From contig DEFA01000045.1 in the NCBI GenBank assembly GCA_002350525.1, positions 1 to 64,000 of the forward strand: a stretch of 64,000 nt of DNA, read 5' to 3'. This document shows, piece by piece, positions 18,308-27,466 of the stretch. The DNA is from Lachnospiraceae bacterium UBA2864 (GTDB taxonomy: Bacteria > Bacillota > Clostridia > Lachnospirales > Lachnospiraceae). The notes below the pieces were generated by a model that worked only from the letters and a program-made list of their open reading frames with translations, searched no databases and was not told where the DNA came from. The position numbers and the translations under genes were made by a program. Numbering within the stretch: position 1 is the stretch's first letter; every line of letters starts with the position of its first letter.

Positions 18308-20632
18308 ATGAGAAAAAAATTTTTGGCAGTTATTCTTGCTGCAGCTATGACTCTGAGTTTTGGAGCCTGTGGAAAAAAAGAGGGAGAGGATCAGAAAACA
18401 GACACCGGTAAAGGTTCTGCTGTTTCGACGGTAAAGGCCGATCCCAAGGATGTTACTTTCATGATATCCGATGACGATATTCAATATGAAGGAATAGAAG
18501 GAGATATAGAACAGGCTGTCCGTTTTTCGGATAAGATCGTGCTCAATACATATGAATGGGTTGAAGACGAGACTGAACAGACGCTCGCATCCAATCAGGA
18601 TGCCGATGATCTGGAATACAGCGGCACAACAATCTTCAGAGTATATATTGCCCCCCTGGAAGGTGGAAATGCGGAAGAGATATATAAAATTACAGTCGAA
18701 GCCGATGCTAAAGAAAGTAAATATATTGATAGGATTCTAACCAATGGCGATAAGCTTGATGTTATAGTTACAACATATAAGAACAATGATTATGAAAAGC
18801 CTGAGGTTGAGCTTTTGGAATTCGATGCGAACGGTAAGCAGGCTGCTTCCAGAGATATATCTTACCTTTATAATACTACCGGAGATTCGTATCTCAGCTC
18901 CATCAGTATTATGAAGACCGGTGATATAGTCGCATTTTATGATCAGGATATCAAGATATACGATGCCACCGGCAAAGAGAAAGTAAGTGCCAAATCCGAT
19001 GGCTGGATCATGGGAAGCTGTATAACAAAAGACGGAAGTATACTGGTCATTACCGACAATAAAGGCGGCGGGATGGTCGCCAAAGTAATGGATCCGGAAG
19101 CCGGAGGCTTTAAGGAAGAATATGACATGGGTGCCGGTTATCTGGCAAGTCCCGAATGGATATATACTGGAGAAGGAGATTACGACTTCTTCTACAGATC
19201 GGAAAGCGCATTTTACGGATATAATCTGGCTGACAAAAAGCAGACAACCATATGCGATTTCACGGTTTCGGATATAGATACAACCTACATGAACAGCTGT
19301 GTTATGCTGGATGAATCGACGATTCTGTCCATAGGATACAACTGGGATAAACAGGTTCCTGTTGTTGAAAAATATGTAAAAGTCGATCCGTCTCAGGTTC
19401 AGAACAAGAAAGAGCTCACGCTTATGTGTACGTGGACAAGTTCCGAACTCAGACAGGAAGTTATAAACTTTAATAAGGCACACAGTGATATAAGGATAAA
19501 TCTGGTTGATTATGGCGATCAGGAAAATCCTGAGGAAAAGATCAGTGCGGATATTGCGGCCGGAAATATACCTGATATTTTTTATATCACAGGCGGAATA
19601 GGCGGTATGTCTGTCGATCAGGCGATATCCAAAGGAATGTTTGAGGATCTGACGCCGTATATCGACAGTGATCCTGATATAGCCATGGATGATTTTGTTC
19701 CTTCAGTGATGAATGCAATGAAGAAGGACGGAAAGCTATATTACTTCGGTTCAAGCTTTAATATAAATGCACTTTTGGCGAAGGGCTCTGATGTCGGAGA
19801 TAAAGACGGATGGACATTTGAAGAGATGAAGGCATATGCCGATTCAAAGCCTGATGCGAGAATATTTGAGTCTACCAAGAAGCAAGACATTCTGGATACA
19901 TTTCTCTATAGCTGCGGATCGGACTTTATAGACTGGGATAAAGGCGAATGCTATTTTGACAGCCCGGGATTTAAGAGCCTTCTTGAACTTTGCAACAGAG
20001 GCGATGATCAGGAAATGGATTGGGAAAATATGAAAATGACCGAGGATCTTCGCCAGGGCAAGCAGCTTTTTATGATAGGTTACATATCACCTGATGAGCT
20101 TCAGATGTATAAAGCACTTTATAAAGACGATCTGGCTGTTATAGGTTATCCGAATGAAAAAAGAGAGGGAATCTATGTAGAGGTAGAAGGCGGTATGGCA
20201 ATGTCAACAAAGTGTTCTGACAAGGATGCTGCCTGGAGTTTTATCAGAACGTTTATGACAAAGGAGTATCAGGGACAGAATTACAACAACGGAAGAGGCT
20301 GCCCTACAAGACTGGATGTTCTGGAATCGTATTTTAAGGCAAAGCAGGCAACGCAGGAATATACAGATGAGTATGGAAATAAAGTATATCCTATTTCCGG
20401 TGAGTGGGGATGGGATGATCTGATAGTTGAAATGAAACCACTCAGTGATGAACAGGTAACGGAATTCAGAACTATCATAGATAAGGTAAGTGATACCTGG
20501 GACTATGATTCAAGTCTGAATGAGATCATAACGGAGGAAGCAAAAGCCTATTTTGCGGGCGATAAAACAGTAGATGAGACTTGCAAGATCATACAGAACA
20601 GGGCCTCAACCTACATTAAAGAAAGCAAATAA
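18308..20632 (+). CDS. Second propeller-plus-solute-binding lipoprotein
   Basis: This 774-residue paralogue of the preceding protein has a signal peptide with Cys about 21 (TLSFGAC, a slightly unusual lipobox with Phe at -3). A propeller-like N-terminal half (about 45-355) is followed by a family 1 solute-binding domain. Segments shared with its neighbour include SSELRQEVINFNKAHSDIRI, KISADIAAGNIPDIFY and AKAYFAGDKTVDETCKIIQN. The permeases follow 28 bases downstream, so this copy is probably the main binding partner. An upstream GGAGGATATC lies somewhat far from the ATG and AAGGGA is adjacent; the start is still the best choice because the signal peptide begins there. Confidence 0.82.
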   Translation: MRKKFLAVILAAAMTLSFGACGKKEGEDQKTDTGKGSAVSTVKADPKDVTFMISDDDIQYEGIEGDIEQAVRFSDKIVLNTYEWVEDETEQTLASNQDADDLEYSGTTIFRVYIAPLEGGNAEEIYKITVEADAKESKYIDRILTNGDKLDVIVTTYKNNDYEKPEVELLEFDANGKQAASRDISYLYNTTGDSYLSSISIMKTGDIVAFYDQDIKIYDATGKEKVSAKSDGWIMGSCITKDGSILVITDNKGGGMVAKVMDPEAGGFKEEYDMGAGYLASPEWIYTGEGDYDFFYRSESAFYGYNLADKKQTTICDFTVSDIDTTYMNSCVMLDESTILSIGYNWDKQVPVVEKYVKVDPSQVQNKKELTLMCTWTSSELRQEVINFNKAHSDIRINLVDYGDQENPEEKISADIAAGNIPDIFYITGGIGGMSVDQAISKGMFEDLTPYIDSDPDIAMDDFVPSVMNAMKKDGKLYYFGSSFNINALLAKGSDVGDKDGWTFEEMKAYADSKPDARIFESTKKQDILDTFLYSCGSDFIDWDKGECYFDSPGFKSLLELCNRGDDQEMDWENMKMTEDLRQGKQLFMIGYISPDELQMYKALYKDDLAVIGYPNEKREGIYVEVEGGMAMSTKCSDKDAAWSFIRTFMTKEYQGQNYNNGRGCPTRLDVLESYFKAKQATQEYTDEYGNKVYPISGEWGWDDLIVEMKPLSDEQVTEFRTIIDKVSDTWDYDSSLNEIITEEAKAYFAGDKTVDETCKIIQNRASTYIKESK

Positions 20633-20660
20633 AAATTTAACTTCTTAAGGAAGAGTAGAG

Positions 20661-21599
20661 ATGAAATTATTTAAAAAGGAAGTTCAGACAGTTAATACTG
20701 CTGAAGGAGAAGTTGAAATCAAATACCATAAGCGTAAGGAAACATTAAAGGAGAAGGTGGCTGCGGCCGCCTTCTTATCCCCAAGTTTTATTGGAGTTAT
20801 GATATTCTTCGTACTTCCTTTTTTTGTTGTCATTTATTATGCAAATATAGATAACCTGATAAATCAGGAAATGGTAGGAACGCAGAATTTTCAGAATGTT
20901 CTTTCGAACGGAGCCTTTAAACTTGCGGCAAAGAACACAGCGACTTTCTCGCTTCTTGCCGTACCGCTTGCAATCGTGCTGTCGCTTGTTATGGCGATGA
21001 TACTTGAGGGAAATATACCGATGAAGAGTCAGTTCAGAACTTTTTTCCTCAGTCCTCTCATGGTACCGGTTGCATCGGTCGTGCTTATATGGCAGGTTCT
21101 GTTTGATTATCACGGTGTTATTAATGACGCCATAACGCTGTTCGGAGGAAGTCCTATTGACTGGCTTAAGTCGGAATACGGGCAGGTCGTGGTCGTAATT
21201 CTTTTCTTATGGAAGAACCTTGGATACAACATGATCCTCTTTATGGCAGCCCTTGCGGCGATTCCGAAGGATGTCATAGAGGTGTCGCTTCTGGACGGAG
21301 CATCCGCATGGAAGCAGTTCTTCTATATCAAACTCAGATTTATAACTCCTACAATCTTCTTTGTGGGAATTATGTCACTTATAAATTCATTTAAGGTATT
21401 CCGAGAGGTATATCTTCTTACCGGAGATTATCCTTTCGATTCGCTGTATATGTTGCAGCATTTTATGAATAATACATTCAGATCTTTGGATTATCAGAAA
21501 CTTTCGGCTGCTGCAATCATCATGGCAGCTGTAATGACGGTAGTTATAGGAATCCTTTTCATCTTTGAAGATAAAATAGGAAAAGATGTTGAAGGTTAG
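20661..21599 (+). CDS. CUT1-type ABC sugar permease (MalF/UgpA-like)
   Basis: This 312-residue permease has six predicted helices. It carries the EAA coupling loop near residues 205-228, EVSLLDGASAWKQFFYIKLR, typical of the first permease of carbohydrate ABC importers. It follows the solute-binding lipoprotein closely and is followed by its partner permease after a hairpin-rich spacer. No CUT1 ATPase is encoded in the locus, so a shared MsmX/UgpC-like ATPase elsewhere is probably used (inference from the family). Confidence 0.9.
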   Translation: MKLFKKEVQTVNTAEGEVEIKYHKRKETLKEKVAAAAFLSPSFIGVMIFFVLPFFVVIYYANIDNLINQEMVGTQNFQNVLSNGAFKLAAKNTATFSLLAVPLAIVLSLVMAMILEGNIPMKSQFRTFFLSPLMVPVASVVLIWQVLFDYHGVINDAITLFGGSPIDWLKSEYGQVVVVILFLWKNLGYNMILFMAALAAIPKDVIEVSLLDGASAWKQFFYIKLRFITPTIFFVGIMSLINSFKVFREVYLLTGDYPFDSLYMLQHFMNNTFRSLDYQKLSAAAIIMAAVMTVVIGILFIFEDKIGKDVEG

Positions 21600-21614
21600 A
21601 CCATGGGATTGCCT

Positions 21615-21765
21615 GAGCGAAGCGAAGGAGGGCCCCGTGGCCGTGAGCTTTGAAAAAGCGAAACGGTGTGCGATCGCGAAGCGACGCGATTACTCGCCGA
21701 AGGCGAGGAATCCATAACATGCTTCGAAGAAGCATGGAATGACATCAGATAGTGCTCGGCGAGCA
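21615..21765 (+). repeat. Chain of small hairpins with GAA loops inside the permease operon
   Basis: The 200-base spacer between the two permease genes holds successive perfect palindromes. TCGC-GAA-GCGA lies at 21674-21684, CTCGCC-GAA-GGCGAG at 21693-21707, ATGCTTC-GAA-GAAGCAT at 21719-21735 and TGCTC-GGC-GAGCA at 21753-21765. It opens with GAGCGAAGCGAAGGA (21615-21629). Related structures occur at 56700-56852, and weak relics at 43730-43773. No protein or terminator T-tract is seen. Confidence 0.8.
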
Positions 21766-21799
21766 TAGGATTAACATCCAAGAAGAAAAGAGAAATCAC

Positions 21800-22711
21800 A
21801 TGAAAAAGAGAAGACCTAAAAATTTCATAAAAACTACCATCCTATTTCTTATTGCGATGATCTTTGCGGTATCTTTTCTGCTGCCGACAATACTTACATT
21901 TGCGAATTCATTTATGACGGAGCAGGAGATAAGCAGTAACTACGGTGTGATCTTTAATGATTATTCTTCTTCAAGTAACGGTGAAAAGAAGACAACGTCT
22001 TACAGATCGGAAACCGTTAACTTAAAGCTGATCCCCGATAAGGTTGTGGGTACACAGTATGAGACGGTTTTGTTAAAGAGTCCGGATTATCTCATGAAGT
22101 TTTGGAATTCGGTACTGCTTACGCTCCCGATCATGATATTCCAGATCCTTATAGCACTTGGAGCGGCGTATTGTTTTGCGAGGTTCAGAGGAAGACTTAG
22201 GGAGATGATATTCTTCCTGTATCTGGTCCTCATGCTTATGCCGTATCAGGTTACGCTGGTACCGAACTATCTGGTTGCAAACAAACTTGACCTCCTGGAT
22301 ACCAGATGGTCGATCATACTTCCGGGAATATTCGCTCCGTTCAGCGTATATCTTCTTACAAAGTATATGCGAAGAATTCCGGAATCGGTTATAGAAGCCG
22401 CGAAGCTTGACGGTGCCAACGAATGGCAGATATTCAGAAAAATCGCAATACCGATGTGTAAGGGACCTATAGCATCGGTTGCTATACTTGTATTTATAGA
22501 TTATTGGAATATGGTTGAACAGCCGCTTATCATGCTGAGTGATTCTGCATTTCATCCGCTGTCTGTATTCCTGTCGCAGATCAATCAGGGTGAGATCGGT
22601 CTTGCCTTCGCGATAGCGACAATATATATGGTTCCGCCGATACTTATCTTCCTGTATGGAGAAGAGTATCTTGTAGACGGAATAGCTTATTCAGGTTCAG
22701 TAAAGGGATAA
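21800..22711 (+). CDS. CUT1-type ABC sugar permease (MalG/UgpE-like)
   Basis: This 303-residue protein has six predicted helices with a loop of about 60 residues after helix 1, and the EAA motif ESVIEAAKLDGANEWQIFRKI near residues 195-215. It is the second permease of a carbohydrate-type importer and pairs with the gene at 20661. The ATG at 21800 begins the basic MKKRRPKNF segment before helix 1. The ribosome site is weak (AAAAGAGAAA); the in-frame ATG at 21752 would lie inside the hairpin spacer. The adaptor gene follows with no gap. Confidence 0.88.
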   Translation: MKKRRPKNFIKTTILFLIAMIFAVSFLLPTILTFANSFMTEQEISSNYGVIFNDYSSSSNGEKKTTSYRSETVNLKLIPDKVVGTQYETVLLKSPDYLMKFWNSVLLTLPIMIFQILIALGAAYCFARFRGRLREMIFFLYLVLMLMPYQVTLVPNYLVANKLDLLDTRWSIILPGIFAPFSVYLLTKYMRRIPESVIEAAKLDGANEWQIFRKIAIPMCKGPIASVAILVFIDYWNMVEQPLIMLSDSAFHPLSVFLSQINQGEIGLAFAIATIYMVPPILIFLYGEEYLVDGIAYSGSVKG

Positions 22712-22726
22712 ATGAGGAGAACAGAG

Positions 22727-24406
22727 ATGGAAGAAAAAGAAAAGAATGGTCAAAGTCCGAGAAAAAAAGCCGTAAAGAGATTTGCAGTAATTTTTACAGT
22801 GATTCTTCTGTTACTTACATTTTTCTCAAATACTATCATGAATTATTCGCTTCCGGAGGTTTCGACAACAACTGTCTCCGGTGCGACCGTACAGCAGAAG
22901 ATCCGCTGCCAGGGAGAAGTACAGGCTTGTAAAGATAAAGAGATTACAGTCAGTGGTGCGAGAACCGTTAAGGAAGTTCTCGTGGAGAACGGAGATCATG
23001 TAAAGAAGGGTGATGTACTCGTAACCTTCGATGAGGAAGAGAATGCTGATCTTATCAAGGCTGAGGAAGACCTGAAGGATATGGAGCGTAATCAGGCAAA
23101 GGATGCGCTCACAATGGATAAGGATTATACAGATACACTTATCGGAATCGAGAATGATAAGGATAAGGTGGAGGATGCTCAGGATGCGCTCTCTCAGGCA
23201 AGAAAGGATGAAGCTGCGCTGAATGAGGCGAAGAGGACGTATGAAAATCTGAAGGCATCTTATGATACTAAAATAGCTGAGGTTTATAAATTAGAGGAAC
23301 AGTTTAATCAGTACGCGGAATTGGTGAATTATCAGGAAACAGTTTCAAAGATAAACGAGCTTGATGGTCAGATTGCTGAATTACAGACAGAGATTGATTC
23401 GCTTAAATCAGGTGAAAATGCGGAAGATCCGGCTGTTCTGGAACAGATTTCGGTTGATGAAACAGCTATACAGGGACTTAACGGACAGAAAAGCGAGCTT
23501 GAGCTTGTTATAAAGGACGTTCAGGAGAAAGCTGATAATCTTGCTGCGGCAAAAGCTGAGACAGATGAAATATATGCACAGATTGAAGCAACAAGTACAA
23601 CTATCACAGATCTTGAATCAAAGACATCTGTAAAGCAGGCTGAAGACGGTCTTAAAGAAGCAAGACAGACGCTTGATAAATCAAACAGAGAGTATGCAAA
23701 AACCAAGAAGGAAGACAGCCTTCAGGCACAGAAGGATGCCATAGATGCCGAGAAGGCTCAGGAAGCTATGGATAAGCAGCGTAAAGAGGTTGAAAAGCTC
23801 AAGGAAGCCGATGATACGGCCTGTGTAGTTGCACCGGAGGACGGAATTATCACTAACATTAATCTTAAGGAGGGTGACAAGGTATCAAATGAAGCAGCCC
23901 TTGCATCTCTTCAGCTTGAGGACAGCGGATATGAAGTTTCCTGTAAGATTACCAAGAATGATGCCCGTCTCATTAAGGTCGGTGATGAAGCAACTATCGA
24001 GAATGTCTGGGGAAATGATACATCCGCCGAAGTAAAGAGTATCAAAGCAGATCCCGATGATCCGAATAAAAGCATGGTTGTCGTATTCGAGGTTAAGGGT
24101 GAAGATATCAGTATAGGGCAGACACTTCAGTTTGCGGTCGGAGAGAAGAGTCAAAGATATGATTGTGTTGTCCCGAATAATGCCGTTAAAGAAGATAATG
24201 GTGGTCATTATGTCCTTGTCGTAACGGTCAAGTCAACACCTCTGGGAAACCGATACATAATTAAGAAAGTTGAAGTAACGGTCAGAGCATCCGATACATC
24301 TAAGTCAGCGATTGAAGGAGATGTAACGGAGTACGATAATGTGGTAACCAACGCATCAAAGTCAATAGATAACGGTCAGCAGGTAAGATTATCGGAAAAA
24401 CAGTAA
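22727..24406 (+). CDS. HlyD/MacA-like membrane fusion (adaptor) protein
   Basis: This 559-residue protein has one N-terminal helix (about 20-40) and an outside region. A first lipoyl-like half, with ARTVKEVLVENGDHVKKGDVLV near 85-105, leads to a long charged coiled coil (about 110-365). The second lipoyl half is CVVAPEDGIITNINLKEGDKV near 370-390, followed by beta-barrel segments. The ATG at 22727 follows GAGGAGAACAG. Adaptors of this kind work with MacB-type exporters, yet this gene directly follows two importer permeases. It may serve the FtsX/MacB genes upstream (12563, 14250) together with the half protein downstream (24428). Confidence 0.85.
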   Translation: MEEKEKNGQSPRKKAVKRFAVIFTVILLLLTFFSNTIMNYSLPEVSTTTVSGATVQQKIRCQGEVQACKDKEITVSGARTVKEVLVENGDHVKKGDVLVTFDEEENADLIKAEEDLKDMERNQAKDALTMDKDYTDTLIGIENDKDKVEDAQDALSQARKDEAALNEAKRTYENLKASYDTKIAEVYKLEEQFNQYAELVNYQETVSKINELDGQIAELQTEIDSLKSGENAEDPAVLEQISVDETAIQGLNGQKSELELVIKDVQEKADNLAAAKAETDEIYAQIEATSTTITDLESKTSVKQAEDGLKEARQTLDKSNREYAKTKKEDSLQAQKDAIDAEKAQEAMDKQRKEVEKLKEADDTACVVAPEDGIITNINLKEGDKVSNEAALASLQLEDSGYEVSCKITKNDARLIKVGDEATIENVWGNDTSAEVKSIKADPDDPNKSMVVVFEVKGEDISIGQTLQFAVGEKSQRYDCVVPNNAVKEDNGGHYVLVVTVKSTPLGNRYIIKKVEVTVRASDTSKSAIEGDVTEYDNVVTNASKSIDNGQQVRLSEKQ

Positions 24407-24427
24407 AGACACACCGGAGAGTATGAA

Positions 24428-25924
24428 TTGAAGACAGTATCTAAATCAAAAATTTTAATACTTGTTATACTGGATGTCCTTCTGATAGTGTCAGTTCTTC
24501 TGATAAGATTCTTCCAGTCCGAAAGAGAAGAACGAATGTATTCGCAGCAGGCGGGTGAACGCTGGGGGACAGAAGATGTAGAATGCGCCGAGGTAAGTGC
24601 TTTCTTCGCTGAGTCCAAAAAAACGACCGTGGAAGAGATCAGCGGTATTCGTAATGATATCATGAAGAAACTTTATGATGATACATATATAGATGAGCGG
24701 GAGGGCGTTACCCATAGAAGCTGGATAGATGCGTACAGTGCCGTAAATCAATTTGAGGTTTCACGTAATGACAGAAGTCTTCTGGCAAATGTTTACGGCG
24801 TAAGTGATGACTTCTTTCAGATTCATCCGATTCCGCTTAAGAGCGGCGGATACCTGAATCCTGTTAAGACTATGACTGAGGAATCTGACGGAGAAGATCC
24901 GTATCAGATAATATTGGATGAGAATGTAGCCTGGAATATTTTCGGTGGTAATGATGTTGCCGGTATGAAGGTATGGATGGGCGGAAGAGTCTTTACGGTA
25001 ATGGGTGTCGTTTCAGCAGCTGAAACAAAGACCGAAGAAATGGCATACGGTAATTATGACGCTGTATATGTTCCTTATGCTGCATTTAGCAAGATGGGAG
25101 TAGAAGATTATCCGATTACCTGTTATGAGGCGGTTATGCCGAATCCTATACCTAATTATGCTTTTAATACATTGGCAGAGGCATGTGATGTAGTGGAAAT
25201 GACCGATGCCGAAAAAGAGAATCAGAGATCGTCACTTTTCTTCGGAGATACGGAAATTCTGGATAATACGAACAGATTTTCGATTCCTGCTCTTTATAAA
25301 TATATAAAAAGCAAGAAATATATGACCATGAGAACAGACTCGGTTACATATCCTTACTGGGAAAATGTTGCGAGATTCGAAGTTGAACGCGCAAGCCGCG
25401 TATTAATCCTGTGCTGTATACTTTTAATCCTGCCGATAGTTACGGTGATCGGAACGATCATATGGCTTTATACCAAGAGAGGCGTCGTTTTTAACAGCAG
25501 GAACAAAGAGAAGATAGTTGATTTTCTCGGAGAGTTTGCAGGGGCGGTAAAGAATCGTATAAAACATCCGGAACCTGAAAATTACGATGACGACGAGGAA
25601 GAGCCGGAAGATCCATATGAGGATGCCGAGGATGAATCTGGTGAAGCATCTGAGGATACTGAGGACGGATCTGAAGATATATATGAAAAATCTTATGATG
25701 CACTTGAGGCTTCCGAACCGGAGGAAAGTTCAGAAGAATATGATAAACAGGAAGATCCGGTGGCGACTGAAGGAGTTTCACAGCCTGCCGGTTCGGAAGT
25801 ATCTGCTTTAAGCAGAATGGAGAGCATCCGTGAAGAGGATGACTCAGATGACATTGCTGATCATCAATTGAATATACAAGCAAGAGACGACCTGGGAATT
25901 GAACTTGAAGTGGTGGAGAACTAG
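24428..25924 (+). CDS. MacB periplasmic-core-like protein with two helices and acidic tail
   Basis: This 498-residue protein begins at TTG (24428) with GGAGAG just upstream; the only nearby ATG is out of frame. Helix 1 (about 8-26) is followed by an outside domain (about 30-315) that resembles a MacB core domain, for example DENVAWNIFGGNDVAGMKVW and GRVFTVMGVV. Helix 2 lies near 325-350, then a cytoplasmic tail of about 150 residues very rich in Glu/Asp/Ser. The FtsX helices of a true permease are missing, so it cannot be a complete channel. It may be a regulatory or docking subunit for the adaptor at 22727. It ends the operon. Confidence 0.65.
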   Translation: MKTVSKSKILILVILDVLLIVSVLLIRFFQSEREERMYSQQAGERWGTEDVECAEVSAFFAESKKTTVEEISGIRNDIMKKLYDDTYIDEREGVTHRSWIDAYSAVNQFEVSRNDRSLLANVYGVSDDFFQIHPIPLKSGGYLNPVKTMTEESDGEDPYQIILDENVAWNIFGGNDVAGMKVWMGGRVFTVMGVVSAAETKTEEMAYGNYDAVYVPYAAFSKMGVEDYPITCYEAVMPNPIPNYAFNTLAEACDVVEMTDAEKENQRSSLFFGDTEILDNTNRFSIPALYKYIKSKKYMTMRTDSVTYPYWENVARFEVERASRVLILCCILLILPIVTVIGTIIWLYTKRGVVFNSRNKEKIVDFLGEFAGAVKNRIKHPEPENYDDDEEEPEDPYEDAEDESGEASEDTEDGSEDIYEKSYDALEASEPEESSEEYDKQEDPVATEGVSQPAGSEVSALSRMESIREEDDSDDIADHQLNIQARDDLGIELEVVEN

Positions 25925-25944
25925 ATTAGAAAAGACAACATGGG

Positions 25945-26025
25945 AAGACTTGCTTAGACGTGACAACGGGGAAGACTTGCGAAGACGAGACAACGGGACA
26001 GACTTGCTTAAGACGTGACAACAGG
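25945..26025 (+). repeat. Three tandem 27-28 base repeats
   Basis: Copies begin at about 25945, 25972 and 26000, each with AGACTTGC, a GACGTGACAACGGG-like core (one copy has GACGAGAC) and little spacing. A partial copy lies at about 25932-25944. They are contiguous with no spacers, so this is not a CRISPR array. They sit between the operon end and its terminator. Confidence 0.8.
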
Positions 26026-26041
26026 ATGAACACCACATACA

Positions 26042-26070
26042 TTGCATGGTATATTCAAATGATGTAGAAT
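26042..26070 (+). promoter_or_regulatory. Probable pyrC promoter
   Basis: TTGCAT (26042-26047), a 17-base spacer and TAGAAT (26065-26070) predict a start near 26077, inside the left arm of the hairpin at 26068-26099. Initiation and the terminator therefore overlap. Confidence 0.5.
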
Positions 26071-26103
26071 GGTCACAGACGCGTGCGTCTGTGGCCATTT
26101 TTA
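26068..26103 (+). terminator. Strong hairpin before pyrC
   Basis: Arms at 26068-26080 and 26087-26099 pair over 13 positions with one T-G wobble, the inner bases extend the stem, and TTTTT follows. It probably ends the transporter operon. Confidence 0.85.
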
Positions 26104-26132
26104 ATGAAGAGTAAAAACTGGAGGAACCCGAA

Positions 26133-27425
26133 ATGATACTTATAAAGAATGGGCGTGTTTTATGTCCTGTGACAGGTAAAGATGATATTATGGATGTTCT
26201 GATAGATGAAAGCAGGATCATTCAGGTTGAAAAGGATATTAAGACAGGGGAAGGCACCTGGCTGGCAGATAAGGATGTGGCTGTTATCGATGCCACAGGT
26301 CTTGTGGTTGCTCCGGGTCTTGTGGATACACATGTGCATTTCCGTGATCCGGGTTTTGAATATAAAGAAGATATAGAGACCGGTGCCGCTGCTGCAGCCA
26401 GAGGCGGTTTTACGACGGTTGTATGCATGGCTAACACAAAGCCGGTTGTAGATAACCTTGAGACGCTGGAATACATCCAGAAGAAGGGCGAGGCAACGGG
26501 AATACATGTTATTCAGACTGCAACGGTCACAAAGGGTATGGCAGGCGATGAACTTGTGGATATGGAAGCTCTTGCGGAGGCAGGGGCGGCAGGTTTTACC
26601 GATGATGGTCTTCCTATCATGAAGGAAGAGGTTCTCCTGCATGCTCTGGAGAGAGCGAAGGAACTTGACCTTCCTGTAAGTCTTCATGAAGAGGATCCGC
26701 AGTATATAAAGCAGCCGGGCGTAAATATGGGTAAGGTGTCGGAGCAGCTGGGTTACGGAGGGGCTTCTTCTGAGGCAGAATACTCAATGGTAAAGCGTGA
26801 CTGTGAACTTGCGGTTCGTACGGGCGCTGCTCTTTGCATACAGCATATAAGTGCAAAGGAGAGTGTTGAATATGTCAGACAGGCGAAGAAGCAGGGAGCA
26901 GATGTTCATGCCGAAGCAACGCCGCATCATTTCACACTTACAGAAGATGCTGTTCTTAAATACGGAACGTATGCCAGAATGAATCCGCCTCTCAGAACAG
27001 AAGAGGACAGACAGGCAATCATCAAGGGAATAGTTGATGGAACCATCGATATGATAGTTACGGATCATGCTCCTCACTCCAAGGAAGAGAAGGATAGACC
27101 GATGGATAAGGCACCGAGCGGAATAACAGGTCTTGAGACTTCACTCGGTCTCGGTATCAAGTCTCTTGTTCAGCCCGGATATATATCACTGATCAAGCTG
27201 ATGGAGCTTATGAGTACAAATCCGGCAAAGCTTTACAGAATGATCCCGGGAAGCATAAGTGAAGATGAACCTGCGGATATAGTAATCTTCGGCGAGAACG
27301 AGGAATGGGAAGTTAAGGAAGAGGAGTATGCATCCAAGGCTGTAAACAGTCCGTTTACCGGCTGGATTCTTCCGGGAAAGGTTCACTATACTATCTGCGG
27401 CGGCAAGATCGTTTATTGGGGATAG
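26133..27425 (+). CDS. pyrC: Dihydroorotase
   Basis: This 430-residue class I dihydroorotase closes carbamoyl aspartate to dihydroorotate in pyrimidine synthesis. The first metal motif DTHVHFRDPG lies near 62-71, the binding segment MANTKPV near 94, HEEDP near 180, HISAKESVEYV near 232 and the catalytic aspartate region TDHAPHSKEEKD near 307. All active-site motifs are intact, unlike non-catalytic homologues. GGAGGAACCCGAA precedes the ATG. It stands alone here, without other pyr genes. Confidence 0.95.
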   Translation: MILIKNGRVLCPVTGKDDIMDVLIDESRIIQVEKDIKTGEGTWLADKDVAVIDATGLVVAPGLVDTHVHFRDPGFEYKEDIETGAAAAARGGFTTVVCMANTKPVVDNLETLEYIQKKGEATGIHVIQTATVTKGMAGDELVDMEALAEAGAAGFTDDGLPIMKEEVLLHALERAKELDLPVSLHEEDPQYIKQPGVNMGKVSEQLGYGGASSEAEYSMVKRDCELAVRTGAALCIQHISAKESVEYVRQAKKQGADVHAEATPHHFTLTEDAVLKYGTYARMNPPLRTEEDRQAIIKGIVDGTIDMIVTDHAPHSKEEKDRPMDKAPSGITGLETSLGLGIKSLVQPGYISLIKLMELMSTNPAKLYRMIPGSISEDEPADIVIFGENEEWEVKEEEYASKAVNSPFTGWILPGKVHYTICGGKIVYWG

Positions 27426-27466
27426 GATGACGGTTTCCGCAGAAGCGGATGTTTACAGACTTTTGC

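Noticed and set aside
9796..25924. Complete classical sugar importer
   Set aside because: The only ATPase in the locus is MacB/LolD type. No CUT1 ATPase or sugar-use genes are present, so a sugar substrate cannot be claimed.
25945..26025. Possible CRISPR array
   Set aside because: Repeats are directly adjacent with no spacers and only three copies, and no cas genes are nearby.
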